Both the position numbers and the translations under genes were made by a program. Positions 1-9,019 of a DNA stretch of 64,000 nucleotides are shown piece after piece (positions within the stretch are counted from its first letter, which is position 1; each line of letters starts with the position of its first letter). Under the pieces are notes generated by a model. That model ran no database searches. It was not told the origin of the DNA and was given only the letters and a program-made list of their open reading frames with translations. The stretch comes from Diplonema papillatum (Eukaryota; Euglenozoa; Diplonemea; Diplonemida; Diplonemidae): the NCBI GenBank assembly GCA_030068145.1, contig JAPJBO010000001.1, positions 62,001 through 126,000 on the forward strand, in the 5' to 3' direction.

Positions 1-55
1 CCTTCGTTGCATACTTCCTCAGTTGTCAAAATCCCTAGTGCATGATGCCTACTTA

Positions 56-134
56 GCTTAAATTTGCTTAAATTTGCTTTTCTTTGCTTTTATTTGCTCG
101 TAATCTGAAGCAAATCTCCTAAGCAAATTTAAGC
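56..134. repeat. AT-rich inverted repeat
   Basis: GCTTAAATTTGCTT occurs twice in overlap at 56-79 and its exact reverse complement lies at 121-134, so the stretch can fold into a hairpin with a loop of about 40 nt. It could be the end of a small foldback element. No coding potential is seen. Confidence 0.6.
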
Positions 135-462
135 AAAGTCGTCTTTGCTTGCCAACTATGGGTAAATCAGTCATTCCCAGAGAAGCAAGAGGAAGAGTAC
201 CGGGAGTTTTTGTGCACAGTTTCCGTCTCTGATCGCACTAACTGCTCCGGCTCTTTTTGTTTGGACGGTCGTCGCTTGCAGAAGTGAGAGTAAGATACGC
301 TACCCTTCGAATCCTGCATGATAATACGATGTCCGGCTCGTGCACAACCCTGTGGAACGCCCCACCTTCTGTGCCGTCTTGAAGAGTACCCGTTTATTTT
401 GCTGCCGGCTGGTATCAGGCGCACTACCATCCCACCACCAAGACGCGATACTGCGTTGTATT

Positions 463-1140
463 CCTTGGGAGCCGGCGTGTGCGGGCTTGGGCACAGGAGC
501 AGGCCAAAAGAGACCAGAATCAACCTGGAGGCCCGACTAAAGGAAGCAGGCCAAAAGAGACCACAATCAATCCTATTTAGCCAGATCCCGTGGGATCTCG
601 TCAGGAGCAGGCCAAAAGAGACCACAATCAACCTGGAGGCCCGACTAAAGGAAGCAGGCCAAAAGAGACCACAATCAATCCTATTAGCCAGATCCCGTGG
701 GATCTCGTCAGGAGCAGGCCAAAAGAGACGACAATCAACCTGGGAGCCGGCGTGTGCGGGCTTGGGCACAGGAGCAGGCCAAAAGAGACCACAATCAACC
801 TGGAGGCCCGACTAAAGGAAGCAGGCCAAAAGAGACCACAATCAATCCTATCAGCCAGATCCCGTGGGATCTCGTCAGGAGCAGGCCAAAAGAGACCACA
901 ATCAACCTGGGAGCCGGCGTGTGCGGGCTTGGGCACAGGAGCAGGCCAAAAGAGACCACAATCAACCTGGAGGCCCGACTAAAGGAAGCAGGCCAAAAGA
1001 GACCACAATCAATCCTATTAGCCAGATCCCGTGGGATCTCGTCAGGAGCAGGCCAAAAGAGACCACAATCAACCTGGAGGCCCGACTAATGGAAGCAGGC
1101 CAAAAGAGACCACAATCAATCCTATTAGCCAGATCCCGTT
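463..1140. repeat. Compound tandem repeat (107/167-bp units)
   Basis: A core of about 25 bp (AGCAGGCCAAAAGAGACCAC and following bases) recurs about 12 times. Larger units start at about 590, 697, 864 and 1031, giving spacings of 107, 167 and 167 bp; the longer unit carries an extra 60-bp block containing GGAGCCGGCGTGTGCGGGC. Most units contain the palindrome AGATCCCGTGGGATCT. Reading frames stay open on both strands but simply translate the repeat, so they are not taken as genes. Confidence 0.9.
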
Positions 1141-1589
1141 TGATCCCCTCATCCAATCGCGTGTTCGACGCTGTTTCGAAATAAGGAGGTCAGTTCCGGA
1201 AAGCGACAGTTCCCGAAATGAACCAAACTAGGTAAGAAAAGATTCAGCGTTCCTGTTTGGTAAATTTCGTTCCCTGCCGGGGCTTTACACGAAATCAGCT
1301 GACATTAAACTACCATTTTTTTCTCGGCGGCCTTTCCAAATTTGGACTGACAGTCCAAATGTGGATATAGAAGCTAATCCCCTGGATTTAGACTAAGTTA
1401 GTCATGGATTGACAAACTCCTTTGCAGAAGTTGTTGGATTTGCCCATTTTTTTCACATCTTGAAGAAAAAAAGATCTTGAAATTTTGGATTTCATAGTGT
1501 GGTACTCATTTGCTTGCAAATGACTCCCCACTAACGCAACAAGAAGACGAAATTTTGTGAAAAAACGTCAAGGTAGTAGCTGCAGTTTC
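1141..1589. other. No gene seen
   Basis: AT-leaning sequence without a convincing open frame. The end (about 1508-1545, around TGACTCCCCACTAACGCAAC) resembles a segment at about 29935-29970, so it is probably another dispersed repeat edge. Confidence 0.5.
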
Positions 1590-1850
1590 TGGGCTTTCAT
1601 GGTTGCTCACACGGCCAATAAAGCTCGGTGAGGGCTCCGCAAACGCGGTGAGAAGAAGCGGCGGACACCCGCCGACACGGCACGACCCCCTTCTGCGGAC
1701 AACGACGTTCACCCGTGAGCCCCCGCAGCGCGACCCATCTGCTGTTACGTAGACACCGACTGTGTGCACAGTGCGTTCAGGTTAGTCGAAGGCCTGGCAA
1801 TCACTCCACTGCAACAAACGCCCACCCGGTGGCAATCAGATGAGCCTGAT
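1590..1850. repeat. Dispersed repeat, copy also at 63340-63640
   Basis: The block around 1750-1850 (GTGTGCACAGTGCG, then AGTCGAAGGCC, then GCATGAGCC-like) aligns by eye with 63535-63630 on the same strand. The GC-rich stretch before it also resembles 63420-63535. No protein is recognised. Confidence 0.5.
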
Positions 1851-1854
1851 CGTG

Positions 1855-2035
1855 AGGTGCCTGTAAATATCAGATGCCTGTAACGAACAGATGCCTGTGA
1901 GGGACAAATGTCTGGAGAACGATTGTCTGTAGTCACTACTGAGCGAGGCCTATAGCGAGCAGATTCCTGCAATGAACAGTTGCCTGCTATGCGCAGATGC
2001 CTGTCGACAGATCCTGTAATGAACAGACGGAACGC
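1855..2035. repeat. Degenerate short tandem repeat
   Basis: Variants of GAACAGATGCCTGT recur at roughly 17-24 bp spacing (for example AACAGATGCCTGTGAGG, TGAACAGTTGCCTG, GCGCAGATGCCTGTC). Overlapping open frames on both strands follow the repeat and are not supported as genes. Confidence 0.6.
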
Positions 2036-2134
2036 TCGGATGGAATGCTGCAAGTGCGTATACACCACACAGGAGAAAAAGTACATGTGCGCCGGTAAAG
2101 ACCGGCGCCCAGCGAAACTGCAGCAGTTAAAGGT

Positions 2135-2710
2135 TCGGGAAACCGTAAAGTTCGGGCGAAGCAAAGTTCGGGCGATGCTAAGCTCTGGACCAGAATCTGG
2201 TAGACTGACTCAAATTACCCAAGGGGACCCAAAAGCCACGAGATATTGAGAAACTCGGCAAAAAAACGCATATGTCGGGCACATTAGACCCCGAAGCCCA
2301 AACTGCTGCCTCTACGCGCGAAGCGCAGCACTTTTTATAGTGTCATTTCAACTTCAAGGGTCTCCGTAGGAAGTTTTCCCCCTGGAAATGACACCGTGAT
2401 GGTAGAGTGAACAGCGCAAGCCTTCAGGGCTGGAGGCCCTGGGTTCGAACCCGGGAGAGGCACTTTTCCGGTCAACAATAATTTACGGGGTTTGTAAAGT
2501 TCGGAAAGCAGCAAAGTTCGGGCGAAACCAAGTTGCTAAGTGGTGATGCAAAAGCGAAGCTAACTTCTGGTGAAGCAAAGTTTGGGTGAAGCAAGTTCGG
2601 GCGATGCTCAGTTCTGGTAGACTGGCAAATACCCGGTGCCGAGTCACGGATCAAGAGAAACCCGGAGCGGGGGAAATGGACTACTAGCAAAACGCGTACG
2701 ACGGTAGGCT
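2135..2710. repeat. Two related blocks flanking a tRNA-like element
   Basis: The segments at about 2135-2280 and 2500-2710 share AAGTTCGGGCGATGCT, a TCTGGTAGACTG stretch and an A-rich tail ending near AAAACGC. They lie on either side of the Pol III-like element at 2395-2467, which suggests a duplicated unit or two copies of one dispersed element. Confidence 0.5.
2395..2467 (+). ncRNA. tRNA-like Pol III element (possible SINE head)
   Basis: TGGTAGAGTGA at 2400-2410 fits an A box at 10 of 11 consensus positions. GGTTCGAACCC at 2442-2452 is a perfect B box, and TTTT at 2464-2467 is a Pol III terminator. CAGGGC/GCCCTG at about 2425-2441 forms a stem. No matching acceptor stem could be drawn (the 3' AGAGGCA has no TGCCTCT partner), so this is more likely a tRNA-derived SINE or tRNA pseudogene than a working tRNA. 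Confidence 0.4.
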
Positions 2711-2911
2711 AAAAGAGTGCCCCTGGGCTTCGCCCCCGACCCCCTAAAAAGTGGGGTTGGCTCGACAGAGCTATTAGCATATCCTCGTCTCGGACCAAGT
2801 AAACAATGTCCGATTCCACTGATTCCGACTCACTGATTCGAAATCCGCTGGCTCCATGGCAACAACAGATTTCGTCGCGGACCCGGAGAGCCTGAGGCTC
2901 GTGCAGGCCCG

Positions 2912-3313
2912 ATGAATCTTGAGGACCGTAACCTCGATGAGATGCCGGAGGCCGCAAAGCTCTTCTATGGCAAAACCCATCGCATGTATATGCGAAGGGG
3001 TAAGAAGCAGTGTCTGCAGGATGCTCTGACACGTGCTTTAGTCACAAAGAAGTGGAGTGACACTGCATCGGAGGTAGCAGACAAACTTGCCCGTTTCGAA
3101 ATGAAGCGGAAACGCGAGCAGGGTGGAGAGAGCAGCGTGTGTGTCGAACCAACCCAAGCTGAGAAGCGTTGTCGGCTTGTTCAGTCTGTTGCCTTACCTA
3201 CATGTGAAACTGGACTAGGTTATAGTCTACCAGAACCGAGAAAGGATTCCGGGTGCTACGGTGTCCGTGCACGTTCTTGGGCGCGTGCCTCGTGTTGGGC
3301 GGGTGTTTTGTAA
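2912..3313 (+). CDS. Hypothetical ORF, 133 codons
   Basis: The product is not recognised. The first ~70 residues look protein-like, mixed charged and helical, with AKLFYGKTHRMY near residue 15, a basic MRRGKKQ stretch and a Lys/Arg-rich end near residue 65 (EMKRKREQ). The last ~50 codons look like random translation, so the true 3' end or an intron may lie near 3120-3200. No good start context was seen, and the frame is open upstream of the ATG. It could be an exon or a transposon fragment. Confidence 0.25.
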   Translation: MNLEDRNLDEMPEAAKLFYGKTHRMYMRRGKKQCLQDALTRALVTKKWSDTASEVADKLARFEMKRKREQGGESSVCVEPTQAEKRCRLVQSVALPTCETGLGYSLPEPRKDSGCYGVRARSWARASCWAGVL

Positions 3314-3608
3314 CCCGTGAAGTTCTTTTCTGGTGCAATCCGACGAGACTCGCGCCGAGTTTTGTCTCTCAGCTGGTTTCCTTGGGCTGCAACCTTAAGG
3401 GAGAGGCAACGACAGGCGCAATTCACCTCAAAAAGGACCACACACCCCCACTCACAAGGACAACGCACAGTCACTATTTCCTACAAAATTTCAAGATCTT
3501 TCTTTTTTCTTTTTTACACAAAGATGTAAAAAAGAAGGAGTTTATTTTGAAAAACATGTGGAAAAATGCAAAGATCTTTGTAAATCCATGGTGACTAACC
3601 CAAAATAC

Positions 3609-3782
3609 GTGTAAAAAAATAAACGAATTTATTACACGCACTTTTCTGAGAGTATCTCAGTGTAAAAACGCGTCGGGGCAATAAACGAATTTATTGCCCC
3701 GCAGCTCCCAGTTTATTTCACGCTCCCACACGTTTTGGATCTAATCATGCGGGACAATAAACGCCAATTTACCGCCCCGCAT
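3609..3782. repeat. Three related hairpins with shared loop
   Basis: Three hairpin-forming segments lie 60-75 bp apart: 3609-3640, 3676-3701 and 3749-3781. All share an AATAAACG(A/C) core. The outer stem bases differ but keep pairing: GTGT with ACAC, GGGGC with GCCCC, GCGGG with CCCGC. The middle copy is a perfect 11-bp stem closed by CGAA. Their function is unknown. Confidence 0.6.
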
Positions 3783-3911
3783 CCCAACACGTTTTGGGTC
3801 AAGGGCGTTTATTATTCAGAATAAAAACACAAACCGACGTTGACCCCCAAAACCTTTTTTCAACCTTTCCAATTCCCTTCAAGCTAAACCATTATACAGC
3901 GACCCCCCCCC

Positions 3912-3970
3912 CCTGGCCTCAGTGGTGCAAGCACCACGCGCTCTTCAAACCCAAGAAACATTTTCCCCCC
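3912..3970. repeat. 59-bp segment identical to 43151-43209
   Basis: The two segments read identically over 59 bases and contain the self-complementary GTGGTGCAAGCACCAC (6-bp stem, 4-nt loop). The second copy lies inside the TIR element at 42553-44287, so this is probably a fragment of that element family next to the YR retroelement. Confidence 0.8.
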
Positions 3971-3996
3971 CCGCTAATTTATTCCTAAGTGAGCTT

Positions 3997-4101
3997 TTTT
4001 TTATGGTAACAAGCTTGCTTGTCTATATCAAAAAGTGTCGGATGGCAGCGTGCTGTGTTAAATCACTCAAAACAGGGTTTCCACACGTACGCACAAACAA
4101 A
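3997..4101 (+). repeat. Left direct repeat of YR element
   Basis: It starts in a T run before ATGGTAACAAGCTTGC and ends at GCACAAACAAA. It matches 9020-9124 with one mismatch (C at 4081, A at 9104). The near identity points to recent insertion or to homogenisation of the ends. Confidence 0.9.
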
Positions 4102-4105
4102 AAAT

Positions 4106-5191
4106 ATGCCGGCTGTGCCTACCCTAGAACAAATGGATCTTCCGAACGTAGATTGGGATACCATTCCAGTCGTACTATATCCGGCGAGCCGCCCGGCTGC
4201 TGTGGGACAAAAACAATGCGTTTTTTCCCCATCATGCGACACCGCCCATGATGTCGCCAACGGACGACACTGTTCGCGTTGTGGCGGCGTTTGTATCGCC
4301 TCATGCCTACGGTCCCGACTCAGGGGCAGGGACAATCGTGACAGATTCGCCTTGCCAGAGGCGCTCAACACCACGTGGGTATGTCCCACATGCTGTTGGC
4401 TGGTACACAACGGCAGCCCGTTGTTGCCGGTTGAACCGGAAGCCGAGGAGGTACTGCCGCCTGAGTGGGAGGCCGAGTCAGTCCTCGGCGCGGGTTCCCA
4501 GGCCTCGGTGATCGCACCGGTCCCGGTTGAATTGCTTAACCACAAAGATCCGGGGGTAGCCCAGTTGGCAGCCCTTGCCCAACAGCAGCGGGCGGCCCTG
4601 ATGGCCCTCGGTTGCAGGGACCTCCGCGTTCCGTTTGATCTTGATATTCGAAGGGTTTCTGAATGGATCCCATATTTGGGCTCTCCTGACTGCGTCATCG
4701 AAATTCTTAACAGAATCCGACAGCGGTACGGGCCTTTTTTAGAGCGCCCGAACTCCCCCGAGGCCGACTCCGTCAGCATGAGCATGCGCACCTTGTGGAA
4801 AATGGTGTGGAACAGTCGTTCAAAGCAAAGTGGAACTTGGAGCGAGGACAACTTGAGAGTCCTCCACATCGCAATGGTGCGCATGGAAACCTTGAAGTAT
4901 TTCAAGGAGGCGGGCGTTCCCCGCGGCGTTGCTCGGGCTCGAGGTATTGCCTACGAGACGTATCTCGACGGGATCGAGTATCAGGAGTTTACTGATCTCG
5001 TCCTCAGGGTGGCCGTCGGCAAGACCGAGTCCGCCGATGAGGTCAAGGCAGCTCGGAGAGCAGCGCAGGCTACTCCGTTCGCGAGCGGGCGTCCCATAGC
5101 GGTGAACCGCGGGGCCGCCGGACGTTCGTCTGGTTTCAAGAGGAAGTCCGGACACGACAGCGGCCCCCAAGCAAAAAAGGGAAAATATTGA
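4106..5191 (+). CDS. Gag-like protein of YR retroelement
   Basis: 361 codons from the first ATG downstream of the terminal repeat; the frame is open upstream through the repeat (from 4019), but a start there would put repeat sequence in the protein. Residues ~40-110 form a Cys/His cluster (C-x4-C, C-x2-C-x3-C-x3-C, then WVCPTCC) that could bind zinc in PHD or ring fashion. The middle is hydrophobic-helical, and the C-terminus is Arg/Lys/Gly-rich (about the last 35 residues, ending KKGKY), as expected of a nucleic-acid-binding capsid-type protein. The frame ends at TGA 5189-5191 and stays open after it into the recombinase. Position and composition support Gag; no direct homology was recognised. 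Confidence 0.6.
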   Translation: MPAVPTLEQMDLPNVDWDTIPVVLYPASRPAAVGQKQCVFSPSCDTAHDVANGRHCSRCGGVCIASCLRSRLRGRDNRDRFALPEALNTTWVCPTCCWLVHNGSPLLPVEPEAEEVLPPEWEAESVLGAGSQASVIAPVPVELLNHKDPGVAQLAALAQQQRAALMALGCRDLRVPFDLDIRRVSEWIPYLGSPDCVIEILNRIRQRYGPFLERPNSPEADSVSMSMRTLWKMVWNSRSKQSGTWSEDNLRVLHIAMVRMETLKYFKEAGVPRGVARARGIAYETYLDGIEYQEFTDLVLRVAVGKTESADEVKAARRAAQATPFASGRPIAVNRGAAGRSSGFKRKSGHDSGPQAKKGKY

Positions 5192-7144
5192 CTCCTCGGG
5201 ACCTCGGCTCCCCCGACTCAGCAGTCTTTGGCGTCCCGGTTAGCGAGCTCACTTCCGACCTACTCGTACGAGGGCACACAACAGCCTGTGATGCCGCGGG
5301 TAATGAACCCGCCCCAGTCTCGCAAGGGTACACAACAGCATGTGATGCCTCGGGTGTTGAACCCGCCTCGATCTCGCGAAGGCACACGTCAGACCGTGAT
5401 ACCGCGGCTATTGAACCCGCTCCAGTCTCGCAAAGGCACACAACAGCCTGTGATGCCTCGGGTGTTGAACCCGACCAAATGTTGCGAAGGCACACGACAG
5501 ACCGTGAGGCCGTGGGTATTGAACCCGCCCCACTCTCGAGAAGGCCTACAGCAGCCTGTGGTGCCTCGGGTGTTGGACCCGACCCAATCTCGCGAAGGCA
5601 CACATCAGGCTGTGATGCCGGCGGTATTGAACCCGCCCCACTCTCGCGACGGCACACAACAGCCCGTGATGCCACGGGTATTGAACCCGACCCAATCTCG
5701 CGAAGGCACACATCAGTCTGTGATGCCGCGGGTATTGAACCCACCCCGGTCTCTCAAAGGCACACAACAGCCTGTGATGCCTCGGGTGTTGAACCCGACC
5801 CAATCTCGCGAAGGCACACATCAGTCTGTGATGCCGGCGGTATTGAACCCGCCCCACTCTCGCGACGGCACACAACAGCCCGTGATGCCACGGGTATTGA
5901 ACCCGACCCAATCTCGCAAAGGCACACGACAGTCCGTGAAGCCGCGGGTATTGAACCCGCCCCACTCTCGCGAAGGCACACAACAGTCTGTGATGCCGCG
6001 GGTATTGAACCCGCGCCAGTCTTACGAGGGCACACGACAGTCCGTGAGACCCCAAGTATTCAGTCCACTTTCAGCTCGGAGCCGCCCAAGTCAGTCTGCG
6101 GCGGCCCGGTGGTTGAATTCGCTTCGCCTTCGCGGCGCTCAACAGCCCGTGGGGCCGTCGACGTCGGAATCGCTCAAGCCTCACGACGGCCCACAGCAGA
6201 CGGCGATACTCAGAGAACCAGACGCTCTCAGGATTTGGCGAGAACAATTGAAACAGGGTCGAATCAGGAAGCTCAACCGCCTTGCAGGCCCGGAACTCCC
6301 TTCTCTCAGGCGGAACTTGCTGAAGACGATGTCCGCCTGCTTCCGCGGACAAGACTCCTTCTTGTCGGTCATGCGACGCAGCGAGGCCTTCGAGCTTCAG
6401 CTTCGGGCGATCGAGCCGCACATCACCCGGGAGGAGGCCTTCCACCTGTGGGTGCAGAGACTACTGGACCTTGGTCAGATCCAGGCTGCCTCGGCGCGAC
6501 AGTACCTGACGTACTACCGTCAATCGCTGAAGACTCCGCAATCGGCCTTGCGGCGTGCTCTTACCAACCGCCTAGAGCTCTTCAGAAAGCACGAAGCGAA
6601 AATGCGACGGGTACCGACGCTGAGATCCATCAAGGAGTCCATTCCGAAGGGCTCTCTGGTCCAATCGGCTGCCCTCGCTCTACAGCTAGCGACGGGGGCA
6701 CGTTGGGTAGATCTGGAGCGGCTGGAGCACTTCCATGTACAGCTGCAGCGCCGGGATCTTCGCTCCGACCAGTTTATGGTCACCTGGGTGAAGGGCAAGA
6801 CAGACCTTGCCGGCCTGGGACAAAGCCAAGTGCTCCCGGTAAACGGTTCCCTGTCGGCCCGCTTCCTGAAGTGGTTCCGCTCACAGCCTTCGTCCTCTCC
6901 GAGTCACCGGGTCTTCCATACTCTGAACAAGGAAACTTACAACGCTTACCTGACGGAACAACTGGGGGTCACCTCGAAGTTCATCCGCATCGCGGCACTA
7001 AACAGAGTGGCGAGGACGAGTGGAGAGGAGTCCGCCAGGGCACTCGGGCGGCATGTCGAAGTGCTGTCGACCCGTCACTACACCGATCGCGGCACTTGGG
7101 GCCCTGTTCATCTGACGGCAAAGGCCGCCAGGACCCTGCAGTGA
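5192..7144 (+). CDS. Tyrosine recombinase of YR retroelement
   Basis: This frame is the same as gag and opens straight after the gag TGA; no ATG precedes the repeat region, so TGA readthrough or re-initiation is likely. Codons up to about 6060 translate a 54-bp repeat as an 18-residue unit (G-T-Q-Q-P-V-M-P-R-V-L-N-P type). From about 6230 the protein becomes a phage-integrase-like core: an N-terminal helical domain, then TGARWVDLERL (active-site Arg, about 6690-6720), VKGKTDL (core Lys), a helix with IAALNRVART where the HxxR box is expected, and GRHVEVLSTRHYTDR with His and the nucleophilic Tyr. The second-box His is not evident. It would recombine the circular cDNA into the genome. It ends at TGA 7142-7144, with the RT following in the -1 frame. 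Confidence 0.75.
   Translation, partial: LLGTSAPPTQQSLASRLASSLPTYSYEGTQQPVMPRVMNPPQSRKGTQQHVMPRVLNPPRSREGTRQTVIPRLLNPLQSRKGTQQPVMPRVLNPTKCCEGTRQTVRPWVLNPPHSREGLQQPVVPRVLDPTQSREGTHQAVMPAVLNPPHSRDGTQQPVMPRVLNPTQSREGTHQSVMPRVLNPPRSLKGTQQPVMPRVLNPTQSREGTHQSVMPAVLNPPHSRDGTQQPVMPRVLNPTQSRKGTRQSVKPRVLNPPHSREGTQQSVMPRVLNPRQSYEGTRQSVRPQVFSPLSARSRPSQSAAARWLNSLRLRGAQQPVGPSTSESLKPHDGPQQTAILREPDALRIWREQLKQGRIRKLNRLAGPELPSLRRNLLKTMSACFRGQDSFLSVMRRSEAFELQLRAIEPHITREEAFHLWVQRLLDLGQIQAASARQYLTYYRQSLKTPQSALRRALTNRLELFRKHEAKMRRVPTLRSIKESIPKGSLVQSAALALQLATGARWVDLERLEHFHVQLQRRDLRSDQFMVTWVKGKTDLAGLGQSQVLPVNGSLSARFLKWFRSQPSSSPSHRVFHTLNKETYNAYLTEQLGVTSKFIRIAALNRVARTSGEESARALGRHVEVLSTRHYTDRGTWGPVHLTAKAARTLQ
5273..6060. 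repeat. 54-bp tandem repeat inside YR ORF
   Basis: About 14-15 copies of a 54-bp unit, each with ACAACAG, GATGCC, GTTGAACCCG and TCTCGCGAAGG blocks. Because 54 is divisible by three, each frame translates as an 18-residue repeat. The plus frames 1 and 2 and at least two minus frames are free of stops. Confidence 0.95.
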
Positions 7145-8708
7145 AGGCTCTCCGCAGGTGCTGGTTAGCCTATGACTACTTTGATCGGTGGTGGGACTTG
7201 GACGGGAAGGGTCCTCGCATACCCAGAGCCTCCTATGACGGGACGATCGACTCTGCTACGGTGTCGACGCTGCACCACCGGCTCCTGATGGAGGATTTTC
7301 CGCACCTTCGGCTGCACTTCAGATGGATAGAGGGTGAGTTCCTCAGGCTCAACGCACGGATTGGCGGGAATGTAGCACCTGGTCCGCGAAATTCGAAGCT
7401 CGAAGCCTGTAAGCAACAACTCATCAACTGCAACTTTTTGGAGTCAGCTCCTCGACGACAAGCTCCGAGACTATGCTCTTCCGCATTTTGCGTTCCGAAG
7501 AAGAATCCCGGCAGGCTGCGGTTTATCTTGGCTTGCAAGCAACTAAACGCTGCCTTGGAACATGTCAGCCTTCCGCCGTGCGCCTTCCCGTCGTATCGGG
7601 AGATAGTGGATACCATGATGCCTGCCGCCTTCTTCTACGAAAGTGATTTCAAGGCCTGGTTTTTCCAGTTCGTCCTCCCCACCGAGTCCCGCTGTTTTTT
7701 CGCCTTTCGAGTTGGGAAGTGCGATGTTCCACATGACGCGACTAGCTATGGGTTATCGAGGCGCCCCACAGCTCGGCCAGGCCGTCTCTCTTGCACTCGC
7801 TAACAACTCGACACGCGGAGACGTTCAGTCCCTGGTATGGCTCGACAACGTTATCCTGGTGGGACCGGACTTGCTGAGGTTACGCGAGTGCATCGGCAGG
7901 TTTCGGGCACTTTGCGCCCGCTATGGGGCGGTTATTGGAGATGAATCCGGCCCGACCCAGCGGGGAACGGTTTTGGGCTTGGAGATGGATCTTTGTGCCA
8001 AGCGGTGGCGGATGGATCCTTCCTGGGTGGAGAAGATAGGCCGAGCAGTTAGCCTTTTCGACCTAAGGTCGGCTCTACCTTTACGTATCTGGTGGCGTCT
8101 ATGCGGCACAGTGGTATGGCGGGGGCATGCTTTGAGCCTGCCACTCTTTCAGCTGGCTCCCGTGCTCCGATGGATGTCTGCGACGAGCAAGGACATCGAA
8201 TTGACACTCCCCTCGGTGTGGGAAGAAGAGACTTGCGTACCTGCCGCAACCCTGGAGTGCTTCCAGACGGCTTTAGGGGCCCTTTTAAGCAATCCCTGGA
8301 GAAGCTGGCAGCCCCCGCCCACTCGCTCCTTGTTGGCACATACTGACGCTAGTCTCACTGGCTGGTGTTTTATCGTCGATCTGGAGGTGGTTCACTCCAC
8401 CCGAATTGGTTCCGGATCAGATACATCCCCGCGAGATGTACGCACTCTTGAGACTGGTGATGCATCTGGTTGACATTGGCGCATCTTGCTATCGAGTTAG
8501 GGTCGGCGTTGACAGCACAGTTGTCATCGGCGCCTGGCGTCGGAAATATTCTTCCGATCCCACTATCTTGGAGATGATAGTGACAGCGCTTCAGCTGGCC
8601 GAAACTGCGGGGCTCCTAATCGAGCCTTTCTACATCCCCAGTCTGCAGAATCCCGCCGACAAGTTTACGCGAGTTACGGACACCACCTTGCCGGGGTTTT
8701 CCCTTTAA
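7145..8708 (+). pseudogene. Frameshifted RT and RNase H of YR retroelement
   Basis: RT motifs appear in three frames. Frame 1 (to about 7720) has CVPKKNPGRLRF, LPPCAFPSYREI and DFKAWFFQFVLP. Frame 2 (about 7721-8380) has GYRGAPQLGQA and the catalytic box as WLDNVILVG. Frame 3 (from 8382) has WRWFTPPELV and then RNase H features (GVDSTVVIG and LQNPADKFTRV, with LAHTDASLTGW just before the shift). The breaks fall near 7720 and 8380 and look like single-base indels, either decay or sequence error. The YxDD box reads LDN, so the second Asp is replaced; whether that is a family trait or damage cannot be told here. RT frame 1 is also open upstream across the whole recombinase ORF. Confidence 0.8.
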
Positions 8709-9019
8709 CAGCAACGTCAGGTATTGCAAACCTCCCGGTGAATAGACAAGCCACGTCTAACTGGTGAGCGCGATACGGCCTCTCACGGCGGCCTATCCTG
8801 GCTATAGCCACACCGCCTGGCTTTCGGTCTCCCTCCCACGGTACTCAGCGACATCCCCGTTCCAACCCGGGTAATGTCCTGGTCATGATGACTTGATCTT
8901 TGTTGTGTCGTTGTGGCTTGCCCTCCTACAAAATGAGAATCGTTAAACTGACGAAGAAAAAAGGAGGAGGTGGAGTGCCTGCATGGGACTGGCTGTGCGC
9001 ACAAATAGAGCCACGACAC
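8709..9019. other. 3' untranslated part of YR element
   Basis: This lies between the end of RNase H and the right terminal repeat. It has no gene-like frame. The purine-rich GAAGAAAAAAGGAGGAGG near 8953 could act as a polypurine primer region, which is inference only. Confidence 0.4.

Noticed and set aside
167..1230. Overlapping open frames on both strands in the first kilobase
   Set aside because: All follow the 107/167-bp tandem repeat; open frames on both strands reflect the repeat, not coding.
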